A DNA stretch of 64,000 bases from Streptomyces tanashiensis (GTDB lineage Bacteria > Actinomycetota > Actinomycetes > Streptomycetales > Streptomycetaceae). Shown one piece after another: positions 34,152 through 42,819 of this stretch. Within the stretch, counting starts at the first letter, position 1, and each line of letters begins with the position of its first letter. Location: NCBI RefSeq assembly GCF_014648895.1, contig NZ_BMRZ01000002.1:186001-250000 (forward strand), read 5' to 3'. Below the pieces are notes generated by a model. The model had not been told where the DNA came from. It did no database searches and saw only the letters and a program-made list of their open reading frames with translations. The translations under genes were made by a program, and so were the position numbers.

Positions 34152-35483
34152 CTACCGGCGAGGGACGGGAACGAGGCGCAGGAGTGAGTGCAGGACGGCA
34201 TCGATCGTGTCCTGCGCGGGCTCGTCGCTCACATGGGTCAACAGGCGGGCCAGGACCCTCAACAGGTGCGGCGAGGCCATCACCCGGGGGTGCAGGAGGG
34301 GACGGTAGCCGAACCGGGAGAAGAGCAGATCGCCCGCGACGTTGCCCAGCCGGTAGTAGCGGGCCCACCGACGCTGGATCTCGGCCGGGTAGTGGTGCAG
34401 CGCGTGTTCCCGGCGTGGTCCGGCCGGCCTGGCCAGCGCGAGGGCGATGATCTCCGCCGCCACCTCGGCGGCCTCCATCGCCTGGGCGATGCCCTCGCCG
34501 CTCCACGGGCTGACCATGCCGGCGCTGTCACCCACGAGCAGCAGGCCACGGCGGTACTGCGGACGCCGGTTCAGTCCCATCGGCAGCGGCGCGCTGCGCA
34601 GCGGGGAATCGGCGCTCCCTTCGTTCACGTCCCACTCCTCGGGCAGGCGGGGCAGCCAGTGGTCCAGCGCGGCCCGCAGGTCCACGGGTCGGCGCCGGCG
34701 CTGCTGCGGCAGCGCGCCGAGGCCCACGTTGACGCGGCCGTCCCCCATGGGAAACACCCATCCGTATCCGGGCAGGTCGAGTCCGGTGCGGGGACAGCGC
34801 AGGTCGGCCCAGAGCTCCAGGTAGGGGTCGTGGGTGCGGGCCGCGCTGCGGTAGTACCGGCGGGCGGCCGCCGCGACGGGGCGTTTCGCGTCCCGTTCGA
34901 GCCCGAGGCCGAGAGCCGTACGTGCCGAGGCGCCATCGGCCGCGACCACCAAGGGGGCCAGGTACCGCACCGGTTCCGCCCCCGGCCCGTGGGAGGCGGT
35001 CACGCCGATGACCTGCCCTGCCCTGTCGGTCAGTGGGCCGGTGACTTTGACGTTGGTGCGCAAGCGCGCTCCGGTCGCGGTCGCGTGCGTGGCGAGCAGG
35101 TCGTCGAAGTCGTGCCGGCTCCGCGTGAGTCCGAAGTCGGGGAACGCGCCCAGGCGCGGCCAGTCCAACTCCGCTCGGTGTCCGCCGCAGACCCAGCGCA
35201 TGCCCTTGTTCCGCATCCAGCCCGGCGCGTCGATGTCGATGCCCAGCCGCACCAACTGGTGCACGGCGCGCGGGGTCAGGCCGTCACCGCACACCTTCTC
35301 CCGGGGGAAGCCGCTCTTCTCCAGGAGCATGACGTCCACACCGGCTCGTGCCAGGTGCACCGCGGCGGCGGAGCCCGCCGGCCCCGCCCCCACCACGATG
35401 ACCTGGGCCTGCTCGTCACCTACGCCGTCAGATGCCCCACGGCCGCCGTCACTGCCGCCACCCTCGTCACTTTTGGTGATCAC
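34152..35483 (-). CDS. Geranylgeranyl reductase family FAD-dependent oxidoreductase
   Basis: A 443-aa flavoprotein starting at GTG 35483. It has the Rossmann GxGxxG (VIVVGAGPAGSAAAVHLARA), the DG motif (LVVAADGASARTALG) and the second FAD motif (GLLLVGDSAGMVSPWSGEGI). CGDGLTPRAV and the C-terminal YYRLGNVAGDLLFSRFG fit the geranylgeranyl reductase/digeranylgeranylglycerophospholipid reductase-like family, which hydrogenates polyprenyl chains such as menaquinone tails. Its start overlaps the stop of the 119-aa gene upstream (GTGA), so it is probably translated by coupling. Confidence 0.85.
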   Translation of the reverse strand: MITKSDEGGGSDGGRGASDGVGDEQAQVIVVGAGPAGSAAAVHLARAGVDVMLLEKSGFPREKVCGDGLTPRAVHQLVRLGIDIDAPGWMRNKGMRWVCGGHRAELDWPRLGAFPDFGLTRSRHDFDDLLATHATATGARLRTNVKVTGPLTDRAGQVIGVTASHGPGAEPVRYLAPLVVAADGASARTALGLGLERDAKRPVAAAARRYYRSAARTHDPYLELWADLRCPRTGLDLPGYGWVFPMGDGRVNVGLGALPQQRRRRPVDLRAALDHWLPRLPEEWDVNEGSADSPLRSAPLPMGLNRRPQYRRGLLLVGDSAGMVSPWSGEGIAQAMEAAEVAAEIIALALARPAGPRREHALHHYPAEIQRRWARYYRLGNVAGDLLFSRFGYRPLLHPRVMASPHLLRVLARLLTHVSDEPAQDTIDAVLHSLLRLVPVPRR

Positions 35484-35839
35484 TCCCCTACTATGCCCCT
35501 CGACGGGCGGTCGCAGTCCGCGCGGCGCGACCGAGACACCAGCTCGTTCACGTCCCGGAAGCGGGCCTCGCGGTGGGTCGGCAGGGTGAGCCGGAGCAGC
35601 TCGGTGTCGGGACCGGGTCCGTCCGGATCGCCGTTCTCCTGCCGGCCTGCCCGCCTGCCCGCGCCCCGGCTGCCTCGTATGGAGGCGATGAGCTGCAGCG
35701 CTCCCGCCGCACGTACGGCTGCCGCTGGCGCCGCCTCCGCACTCGCAGTTGTCGCCGTACCCCGGACCGCGGCCGGCGTCCGGTCTGTCCGTCGTGTCCC
35801 GTCCGCGCGGCGCGACGGGGGTAGGGAGAGAGCCATCAT
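35480..35839 (-). CDS. Small basic protein of unknown function, coupled to the flavoprotein
   Basis: A 119-aa frame starting at ATG 35839 with GGGAG about 5 nt upstream, ending in a TGA that overlaps the GTG of the flavoprotein gene. The sequence is Arg- and Ala-rich at first (PSRRADGTRRTDRTPAAVRG) with a more structured end (LRLTLPTHREARFRDVNELV). No family is recognised. The overlap and ribosome site argue that it is real; the low-complexity start argues for caution. Confidence 0.45.
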   Translation of the reverse strand: MMALSLPPSRRADGTRRTDRTPAAVRGTATTASAEAAPAAAVRAAGALQLIASIRGSRGAGRRAGRQENGDPDGPGPDTELLRLTLPTHREARFRDVNELVSRSRRADCDRPSRGIVGE

Positions 35840-36093
35840 GCGGCTCCCACCGCTCCGGCCCGTGGCACTGGGGTCGTCGGACGGGACGGCGGCCGGCGGC
35901 TCGGTCGGACGGTGCCGTGGGATGGCCGGTTCGTGGGACGGGCACGGTCACGGACGTACCGCCATGCCCAACAGGCGCACGGCCGTCGGTGGCTCATCCG
36001 TGCCGGGGACGTCGGGGGTTCGGGCCGGCCCTTCGCGGATCGCCGCTCTCGCCCGCTGTCTCCTGGACTCGCCGTCGCCGCCGCCGGACCCGG

Positions 36094-36381
36094 CTACGCC
36101 GCGGCGGCGTCAGTCGCCCCGGACGGCTGACGCTCGCTCACCGTACGACCGCCCCAGACCCCGTACGGCTCGGCCGCACTGACGGCGTGTTGGAGACACC
36201 GGGCTTGCACGGGGCACCGGTCGCACACTGCCTTGGCGGCCTTCTCCCGCATCACCCGACTCTTTCCGCGCTCGCCGTCCGGAGGGAAGAACATCTCGGT
36301 ACCCAGGCCGCGGCACGCGGCCGCCCTCTGCCAGGCCCACTGATGCTCCGCCCGTCCGGGCAGATGCGAAACCTTCGACAT
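36094..36381 (-). CDS. WhiB-like iron-sulfur transcription factor
   Basis: A 95-aa Wbl protein starting at ATG 36381 with a perfect GGGAGG. The four cluster ligands are C23, C53, C56 and C62 (AACRGL; VCDRCPVQARC), followed by the GVWGG turn at 74-78 and a basic Arg-containing end. Wbl proteins bind a [4Fe-4S] cluster and act with the primary sigma factor. It is divergent from the PI-PLC-like gene. The subclass, such as WhiB1 or WblC, cannot be named safely. Confidence 0.92.
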   Translation of the reverse strand: MSKVSHLPGRAEHQWAWQRAAACRGLGTEMFFPPDGERGKSRVMREKAAKAVCDRCPVQARCLQHAVSAAEPYGVWGGRTVSERQPSGATDAAAA

Positions 36382-36677
36382 GTCAGTCCTCCCTTTCGCT
36401 CCGGTCGCCGAACGACTCCACTCACTCGTCTGGCCGCGAAGCCCGGCACGAAACGTGCCGAGGGCGCGCGCTGCGGGCCGACGTATCCGCACAGGAAGGC
36501 AAGCGGGGGCGAACCGCTCACCAGGGGCCCAAGGTCCGTGCCACCGTTCGGCCGGGCCACGAAGCCCAGCAGTCACAACACGAGCACGATCACGGGCCTG
36601 CGGATCCAGGCGGTGTGCCGGGCGCCAGTCCCTCCGAACAGGGTCGAATCGACTCTGGGGGCGCTACGCTCCCCCGC

Positions 36678-37799
36678 ATGCCAACCATGGACATGTCACC
36701 TCGGGACGCCCACCTCGGCGTGGGCCCACGGTTCGGACCGCGCCCGGTCGGGGCCGCTTCGTCACGGAGAGCCGGACGACTTTCCGTGGTCCTGCTGCTT
36801 CTGGTGAGCCTTCTCGGGATACCGGCCCTGGCCAGTGCCGCGCCACCCCGCGCACCCGCCCACGCGTTCGCGGTGGCGTCGGACGCGAACAGCACGGCCG
36901 TGGCCCAAGCCCGGGCCCGCTGGGGCGACCGGCGACTCGACGAGGTCTCCTTCCTCGGCACCCACAACGCGTTCACCAACTACGAGGACGCCCGTTGGAG
37001 TTCAGTGTCCCAGTCCGAGTCCCTACGCCACCAGCTCGACAACGGGGTGCGCGGCCTCAGCCTGGACACCCATTGGTACGAGCGCAGCACGTGGCTCTGC
37101 GTCATCAGCTTCGGCAGCGACTGCTACCCCAGCGACGTCTACCTGTGCCACGGCGACTGCAAGACCTTCGCCGGCGCCACGTACGCACTGCCCCGGCAGT
37201 CCTTCCAGAGCAGCATGCAGACCGTGGTGGATTTCCTCGCGGCGAACCCCCAAGAGGTCGTGACCATCTTCCTGGAGGACTACGTCAGCGCCCAGCAGCT
37301 CGGCAGCTCGCTCGGCCGGGTACGCGGCCTCGAGCAGCTGCTCTTCCGGCCCGACGCGTGGAACGTGCGCCAGCAGGGGTGGCCGAGGATGACGGACCTC
37401 GTCGGCTCCGGAAAGCGCCTGCTGATCTTCAGCGACGCGCCCGACCGTGAATACCTGGGGGTCATGTACGACAAGGCCTGGACCGTCAGCAACTTCTGGA
37501 GCCTCGGCGACCTCGGCAACGACCTCTCCTGCGTCAGCCGGTGGTCCGACGTACCGCTCGACCGTCAGGAGCCGGGCTTCCGGAGGCTCTTCACCATGAG
37601 CCACCATCGCAACGTACCCACGGTCATCAACGCCGCCCTCGACAACGGAAGCAAGCTGCGCGACCGCATCGGCCAGCAATGCCGGCCGGCAGCCGGCGGT
37701 CGCGACCCGAACTTCGTCTCGGTCGACTTCCACCGGGTGTCCGACAGCAGCGGCCACACCCCGGCTTCGATCGTCGCGGAGCTGAACGCGCGGAACTGA
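36678..37799 (+). CDS. Secreted PI-PLC X-domain-like protein
   Basis: A 373-aa protein with a twin-Arg N-terminus (SRRAGRLSVVLLLLVSLLGI) and signal cleavage near ALASA. The phospholipase C X-type barrel shows SFLGTHNAF with His96, VRGLSLDTHWY, and LLIFSDAPDREYLG. It differs from eukaryotic PLC by lacking a Y domain, as usual for bacterial secreted forms; GPI or phosphatidylinositol cleavage is possible, but the substrate is unproven. TACGCT ends 7 nt before ATG 36678, suggesting a leaderless transcript. Confidence 0.8.
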   Translation: MPTMDMSPRDAHLGVGPRFGPRPVGAASSRRAGRLSVVLLLLVSLLGIPALASAAPPRAPAHAFAVASDANSTAVAQARARWGDRRLDEVSFLGTHNAFTNYEDARWSSVSQSESLRHQLDNGVRGLSLDTHWYERSTWLCVISFGSDCYPSDVYLCHGDCKTFAGATYALPRQSFQSSMQTVVDFLAANPQEVVTIFLEDYVSAQQLGSSLGRVRGLEQLLFRPDAWNVRQQGWPRMTDLVGSGKRLLIFSDAPDREYLGVMYDKAWTVSNFWSLGDLGNDLSCVSRWSDVPLDRQEPGFRRLFTMSHHRNVPTVINAALDNGSKLRDRIGQQCRPAAGGRDPNFVSVDFHRVSDSSGHTPASIVAELNARN

Positions 37800-37903
37800 A
37801 ACCCTCCCGACACCCCCGCGCGGCCCGCCCGTCCCAGCCTGCGGCGGGTGGGCTGCCGTTTCCTGAGGAGGGGGTGGCCGGGACGAGCTCCTGCTGACAG
37901 AAC

Positions 37904-38434
37904 CTAGCAACTCGCCTCGGCGCCGCTGTACACGTACGAGTCGATGCCGACCGAGTAGCCGGCCCCGGTGGTGAGGTCGGGGCGGCTTCCGTGACCGTCC
38001 TCCGCGAGGCGCTCGGCGGTGAGGAAGACGATCGACAGGGCCATGTCGTCTCTGGTGAAGCACAGGTCGCCGGGCAAGGCTTCGGGGTCCGGATTCCATC
38101 CGTCCCGTACCGCCGCCGTTCGGTAATGCGAGGTCACCTCGGCCTGTGTGCCGGGGAAGGTGTACGTCCGGCCGGCGTACACCACGACATCGCCGCTGTC
38201 CGCCCAGCAGCCGGCGTCCACCTCCTCGAAGCCCCGGGCGACGGCGGCCCTGTCGGGCCGGGAGTCGAGAATGTCGAGCGCCGCCATCTCCTTCACCCGG
38301 CCGTCGGTTCCCTCGCAGTCCCTGGCGAGTTCCAGCAGCGCGCAGCCGGTGAGCGTCGCGGCCGCGAGCGCGGCCGCCAGAAGCAGGGATATCGGTCGGG
38401 TGGTGCCTGTCCGCAGGGGCAAAGCGGGCTCCAT
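37904..38434 (-). CDS. Lipoprotein of unknown function
   Basis: A 176-aa predicted lipoprotein with lipobox LTGC (ISLLLAAALAAATLTGCALL) preceded by Arg. The mature domain has four Cys (ARDCEGTD, DAGCWADS, GDLCFTRD and the C-terminal GAEASC), probably two disulfides. The family is not recognised. It is convergent to the PI-PLC-like gene and divergent from the LtrA-like gene. Confidence 0.7.
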   Translation of the reverse strand: MEPALPLRTGTTRPISLLLAAALAAATLTGCALLELARDCEGTDGRVKEMAALDILDSRPDRAAVARGFEEVDAGCWADSGDVVVYAGRTYTFPGTQAEVTSHYRTAAVRDGWNPDPEALPGDLCFTRDDMALSIVFLTAERLAEDGHGSRPDLTTGAGYSVGIDSYVYSGAEASC

Positions 38435-38609
38435 GGTGGGGGCAGGGGCGGAGTGAGGGTGGGGCCGCCGGGCAAGGGAGTCTTCCGTGCCGGCTCCGGA
38501 GCGGGCACCGCCCAGTTCTACCAGCCGCCGTGACCCTCACTCGTCGCGCGCCGTGCGGACCAGGTCATGCGCGTTGAAGTGCGGGTGGGGTCCGGCCGAT
38601 CTCTCGGGT

Positions 38610-39821
38610 ATGGCTTCCGAGAACACGTCCCCCGGCACACAGCCCGCCCTTCCTCCGGCCGAGTCCGAACGGCATGCCTCCTGGCTGGAGCTGTTCTTCG
38701 ATCTGATCGCCGTCGCGGGTGTCGCCCAGCTGGCGCACCTGCTGCACGGCACCCCGGGCGCAGGTGATCTCGGCTTCTACTGCCTCCTCTACCTGGCGTT
38801 CTGGACGGCGTGGATGTGCTTCACGACGTACGGAAACGTCGCCGCGGACAAGGTGCACACCCGAACCGTCCTGATCGGCATGTTCGGGCTCGCCGTCATG
38901 GCCGCCGCCGTTCCCGGTGTCCGCACGGACCACGCACGGGCCTTCGCCCTCGCCTATGTGCTCGTGCGGGTCCTGGCGTCGAGGGTCTGGCAGCACCGCG
39001 GAGAGGTCGTCGCGGACTGGCCGATCGCGCAGCTGTCGGTGGGGGTCGTCCCGTGGCTCGTGTCCCTGTGGGCCGAGGCGCCGACCCGCTACTGGCTGTG
39101 GACGGCCGGACTCGCTGTCGACCTGGGGCTCACGTTCGCCCTGTCCCGCAACCGGATCCTGGCCCGGGCCCAGGAGGAATGGGAGGAGCGCGCTGCCGTC
39201 CACGAGCGGGAGACCGGCCCGAGGCCGGCGGCCGCCCGCTTCGACGCCCGGCATCTCGACGAGCGGCTCGGGCTGTTCACCCTGATCGTGATCGGCGAAA
39301 GCGTCGCGCTGACAGTGGAGGCTTCCTCGGAAACCGAGTGGACGTCACGCCTCGGTTCGATGGCGGCGGGCTCCTTCGTCCTGCTGCTCGCGCTGTGGGC
39401 GCTCGCGGTGCGCCGCTCGTGCGGGGTGCCCCTGCTCGGCTTCGGCGTGCTCGCTCCGCGTTTCGCGCTGCCGCTGCACTGCGTGTCGACGGGTGCACTC
39501 GGCGCACTCGCCGCCTCCCTGGGCGGGGCCGTGGAGCACGTCGAGGAGCGCCTGCCGGCGGGGATGCGTTGGCTCATGTGCGGCAGCGTCGCCGTGTTCC
39601 TGGCCGTCGGCCTCGTTGCGGGAGTGATCTCGGGCCGAGGCGCCCGCTGGGCCCTGGGGGCCGGCGGGCCCATGGTGGTCGTGCCGATCCTCCTGGGCGC
39701 CTTCGCGGGCCGTGGGTCCCCGTCCGTCCTCGTGTGGGCGCTTGTGGCGGTGGCCCGCTGGCCCTGGCTGTACGAGAAGCTGGACACGCGTCGTACCAAG
39801 CAAGGCACTGCGCCGGCGTGA
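38610..39821 (+). CDS. Low-temperature-requirement A (LtrA) family membrane protein
   Basis: A 403-aa membrane protein with about 10-12 segments. SWLELFFDLIAVAGVAQLAH at residues about 23-42 and LGLFTLIVIGESVALTVEAS in the middle are the LtrA signatures. The family's biochemical role is not known. ATG 38610 was chosen because the first conserved helix follows it closely; the extra upstream codons look non-coding. Confidence 0.85.
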   Translation: MASENTSPGTQPALPPAESERHASWLELFFDLIAVAGVAQLAHLLHGTPGAGDLGFYCLLYLAFWTAWMCFTTYGNVAADKVHTRTVLIGMFGLAVMAAAVPGVRTDHARAFALAYVLVRVLASRVWQHRGEVVADWPIAQLSVGVVPWLVSLWAEAPTRYWLWTAGLAVDLGLTFALSRNRILARAQEEWEERAAVHERETGPRPAAARFDARHLDERLGLFTLIVIGESVALTVEASSETEWTSRLGSMAAGSFVLLLALWALAVRRSCGVPLLGFGVLAPRFALPLHCVSTGALGALAASLGGAVEHVEERLPAGMRWLMCGSVAVFLAVGLVAGVISGRGARWALGAGGPMVVVPILLGAFAGRGSPSVLVWALVAVARWPWLYEKLDTRRTKQGTAPA

Positions 39822-40075
39822 ACTCGGCGCGGGTTCTGCAGGGCGCGCGTCCGGGGGACGGCACCGGGACGGTGCGGGTGACCGTACGCTCCGCCGCACC
39901 CCCGTGCGGATGCCCACGGAGCGCGATGCGGTTAGTGTCGATGAGCGCGCCGCGGCCGAGGAGGTGTTCCGTGTGCGACGCGGCGGCGGCAGTGCTCGAT
40001 CCCCCATGGATCAGCTCCAACGCCCATGACTCGCTGTGCTTCCACATCCTCACCTGGTCAAGGAGCGTGGTCGAT

Positions 40076-40549
40076 GTGGCCCGCAATCGCCGTCTGATCC
40101 TCAGCTCGCCGTCCGAGGTCTGGAGCCTGCTGTCCGACGGCCATCGCTACGGAGAATGGGTGACGGGCACCCAACAGGTCCTCGCGGCGGACGCACACTG
40201 GCCACAGGTAGGCGCGCGCCTGCAGGTCCGGGTCGGCGCAGGTCCTTTCACCCTCGACGACACGTGCGTCGTCCGCATCTGCGATCCGGGACACCGTCTG
40301 GAACTGGAGGCCCAGGCCCGTCCATTCGGCGCGGCGCGCATCGCCATGAAGCTGATCCCTTGGGGCGACAACACACTGTTCATCCTGGATTGGCATCCAC
40401 TGCGCGGTCCTGGTACCCGGATGCATGGACTCCCCGTGGACTACATCGTCGCGGTCCGCAACGGCATGATGCTGACGAAGCTGTCACGGATCGCGGTGCG
40501 CGAACACGGCAGAGACGGTGATCGCCTCACAGAGAACACGCGCGGCTGA
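40076..40549 (+). CDS. SRPBCC family protein
   Basis: A 157-aa START/Bet v 1-like protein, VARNRRLILSSPSEVWSLLS followed by SDGHRYGEWVTG, ending in a C-terminal helix (YIVAVRNGMMLTKLSRIAV). AAGGAG at 40060-40065 gives about 10-nt spacing to GTG 40076, which I chose over GTG 40067. These proteins bind hydrophobic ligands or act as polyketide cyclases or lipid carriers; this one has no clear partner. Confidence 0.8.
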   Translation: MARNRRLILSSPSEVWSLLSDGHRYGEWVTGTQQVLAADAHWPQVGARLQVRVGAGPFTLDDTCVVRICDPGHRLELEAQARPFGAARIAMKLIPWGDNTLFILDWHPLRGPGTRMHGLPVDYIVAVRNGMMLTKLSRIAVREHGRDGDRLTENTRG

Positions 40550-40861
40550 GAGCGCGGGAGCGGATCACGGGAGTCCCGGCCGGCCGTCGGCCCGGGCGGG
40601 CGGGTCGTGGTCGCCGCCTCCTGCGCCGCCGGCACCCCGGCCCGTGGCTGCCGGCCACCCTCGACATGCGGGTGAGGTCGCCGCCTTCCTCTGCGTGGCC
40701 GAACCGGATCCCGCAGAAAGCACCGGATCGCCCGCTGCGACCCGCTCGAATGCGCCCCGGGCGCCTCGCCCATCCCACGGGGCTCGGCACCGAACACGCG
40801 ACGCGCCCGCGGCGACGGCGCCCTCTCCCACCACGGCCCGCCCCGCTCTAGGCTGCCCGTC
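40550..40861. other. Intergenic region, 312 bp, no gene
   Basis: No supported coding sequence. Its right end carries the candidate leaderless promoter of the hydrolase at 40862 (TAGGCT at 40849-40854). Nothing else stands out. Confidence 0.5.
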
Positions 40862-41755
40862 ATGGGACACCCTGTGCGCACCGACGACGGTCGGCTCCTG
40901 GTGGCCGAGGAGTGGGGCGATCCTTCGGGGACTCCGGTGGTTCTCTTCCACGGGACGCCCGGTACCCGTCTGGGCACCCTGCTGCCCGGGCTCACCTCGC
41001 AGCACCCCGGCTTCCGGTTCCTCGCCTACGACCGTCCCGGCTACGGAGAGTCCCAGCGCGCCCCCGGCCGCCGGGTCGCCGACGCTGCCCGGGATACGGC
41101 GGCCGTCGCCGACGCCTTCGGCATCGAGCGGTTCGCGGTGGTCGGCCGGTCGGGCGGAGGCCCGCACGCGCTCGCGTGCGCGGCGCTGCTGCCGGAGCGG
41201 GTCCGGGCGGCCGCCGTGCTGGTGGGGCTCGCCCCGCCGGACGCGACCGGTCTGGACTGGCAGGCGGGAATGACCCCGTTCAACGTGCGCGAGTACGGCC
41301 TGGCCCGCGCCCGTCTGGACGGGCGGGACCCCGACGGGCTCGAACAGGACCTGGCCGCCCGGGCCGCCGTCCTCCGGCGTGACCCGGTGCGCCTCCTCGA
41401 CGACCTGCGTGCCGAACTCTCCCCCCATGACCTGCCGGTCGTCGAGGATCCCCGGGTACGCACGGTGCTGCTGCGCACCTACCAGGAGGCTCTGCGGGTC
41501 TCCCACCACGGCTGGCTCGACGACTGCCTGGCCTTCGTCAGCCCGTGGGGCTTCGACCTCACCTCCATCACCGCACCCGTGTTGCTGTGGCACGGCCTCG
41601 ACGACGCCTTCTCCCCCGTGGCGCACACCCGTTGGCTGGCCGGCCGGATCCCCGGCGCCGAGCCCGTACTCGTACCGGACGCCGGTCACTTCGCCGCTCA
41701 GCTGGCGCTGCCCGACGTACTGGGCTGGCTGGAATCTCAGGGCGACGGGCGCTGA
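40862..41755 (+). CDS. Alpha/beta hydrolase
   Basis: A 297-aa alpha/beta hydrolase. The oxyanion strand is VVLFHGTPGTRLG, the nucleophile elbow GRSGGGPHAL (Ser), and the C-terminal Asp/His lie in LLWHGLDDAFSPVAH and VPDAGHFAAQL. It may be an esterase, lipase or epoxide-hydrolase-like enzyme. TAGGCT lies 7 nt before ATG 40862, with no ribosome site, so a leaderless mRNA is likely. Its last 19 bp overlap the opposite membrane-protein gene. Confidence 0.88.
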   Translation: MGHPVRTDDGRLLVAEEWGDPSGTPVVLFHGTPGTRLGTLLPGLTSQHPGFRFLAYDRPGYGESQRAPGRRVADAARDTAAVADAFGIERFAVVGRSGGGPHALACAALLPERVRAAAVLVGLAPPDATGLDWQAGMTPFNVREYGLARARLDGRDPDGLEQDLAARAAVLRRDPVRLLDDLRAELSPHDLPVVEDPRVRTVLLRTYQEALRVSHHGWLDDCLAFVSPWGFDLTSITAPVLLWHGLDDAFSPVAHTRWLAGRIPGAEPVLVPDAGHFAAQLALPDVLGWLESQGDGR

Positions 41756-42453
41756 TACGAGGCCGAACGGGCGCCCTTCAAAGCGTCGAGGATCCGCTCG
41801 TGGCTGTCCCCGACGACATCACCGACACGAACCCTGAAGTGGAGCGCCTCGACCTCGTCGACGAAGCGCTGGGAGAAGGCGCCGAGCATCGTCGTCTCGT
41901 AGGAACCGGTGCCCACCAGCGGGAAGTTCCCCATGGTGACCAGCTGGAAGTCCTCCCCGACGACAAGCCCGGCCCCGGTCAGCACCTCCGCCACACTCTC
42001 GACGTCGGTCCATCCGGCGGTGTGCTCCGCGTCCTGGCCACGCAGGACGGCCCGGCACTCGTAGGCCTCGACCACCACCGTGTGCGAGCCGCCGTTGAGC
42101 AGCCCGACGCGCCACTCCGGCACACCACCCCGCAGGTTCCCGGTCATCCAGTCAGCGCGCCAACCCAACAACGGCCGTACGGTACGGGCGTACTGGGCCC
42201 TGGCAAGGACCGCACCGGCCGCGACCGCAAGCAGACTGCCCAGCGGCTCCATGTCGAGCAACTCCAACCGCCACGGCCAATCGGCCCGCGCCGCCTCCGT
42301 CACATTGGCCCGAGCGATCTCCCAACCCAGCACCACCGTCAACAGGACCAACAGCACCACCGGCACCGTGAAGAGCAACGGGCTACGCCGCACCCGCCGT
42401 TGTGCGTCTCTCTCGACTGTCGGCCCACCCCGCCTGAACCAGCCCACGGCCAC
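41737..42453 (-). CDS. Membrane protein of unknown function
   Basis: A 238-aa protein with one clear N-terminal helix (LLFTVPVVLLVLLTVVLGWE), a second weaker one (GSLLAVAAGAVLARAQYART), and a soluble C-terminal domain of about 150 residues (WRVGLLNGGSHTVVVEAYEC; VTMGNFPLVGTGSYETTMLG). The family is not recognised. GTG 42453 has GGGGGA directly upstream. It overlaps the hydrolase gene tail to tail. Confidence 0.7.
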   Translation of the reverse strand: MAVGWFRRGGPTVERDAQRRVRRSPLLFTVPVVLLVLLTVVLGWEIARANVTEAARADWPWRLELLDMEPLGSLLAVAAGAVLARAQYARTVRPLLGWRADWMTGNLRGGVPEWRVGLLNGGSHTVVVEAYECRAVLRGQDAEHTAGWTDVESVAEVLTGAGLVVGEDFQLVTMGNFPLVGTGSYETTMLGAFSQRFVDEVEALHFRVRVGDVVGDSHERILDALKGARSASYQRPSP

Positions 42454-42819
42454 TCCCCCGGTCCTCGAACAACGGTCCCCCGACCACGCGCACGGCCCTG
42501 GGGGGCCTCACCGGCTCATCGTGCCCCACCCCCGGCACGACCCACCAGGGCCTGTTGTGAACGTCCTGGTCGCACACGACACTCCTCGGCCGTCCCTGCC
42601 AGGTCGCCTGCCTCCGCCCGGCAGTCGAGCCGGCCTGCGCGCAGGCCGGCGCGCAGGCCGAGCGTGCTGCGGGTCGTGGAGGCCGGCGCCCGCCTCGGAA
42701 TGGTCGTCCGCCTCGCCGCGCCAGTCGAACAGTTGCGTGCGGGTCGCGAGGGTGAGGGGGTAGGAAAGTACCGACGGGCCGGACGAGGTGATGCCCAGGT
42801 CCGGCCCGTCCGTTCGTCT
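42454..42819. other. Intergenic region, 366 bp, no gene
   Basis: It holds a 20-bp perfect palindrome at 42630-42649, a nearby direct repeat of GCGCGCAGGCCG, and the terminator of the double-GNAT gene at 42773-42810. No coding sequence is supported. Confidence 0.5.
42773..42810 (-). terminator. Terminator after the double-GNAT gene
   Basis: GACGGGCCGGAC (42773-42784) pairs perfectly with GTCCGGCCCGTC (42799-42810), a 12-bp stem with a 14-nt loop, 10 bp beyond the minus-strand stop at 42820. Confidence 0.75.

Noticed and set aside
34188-36182. Long plus-strand open frame opposite the flavoprotein
   Set aside because: The minus strand encodes a full FAD protein here; the opposite frame has no motif and starts inside the gene.
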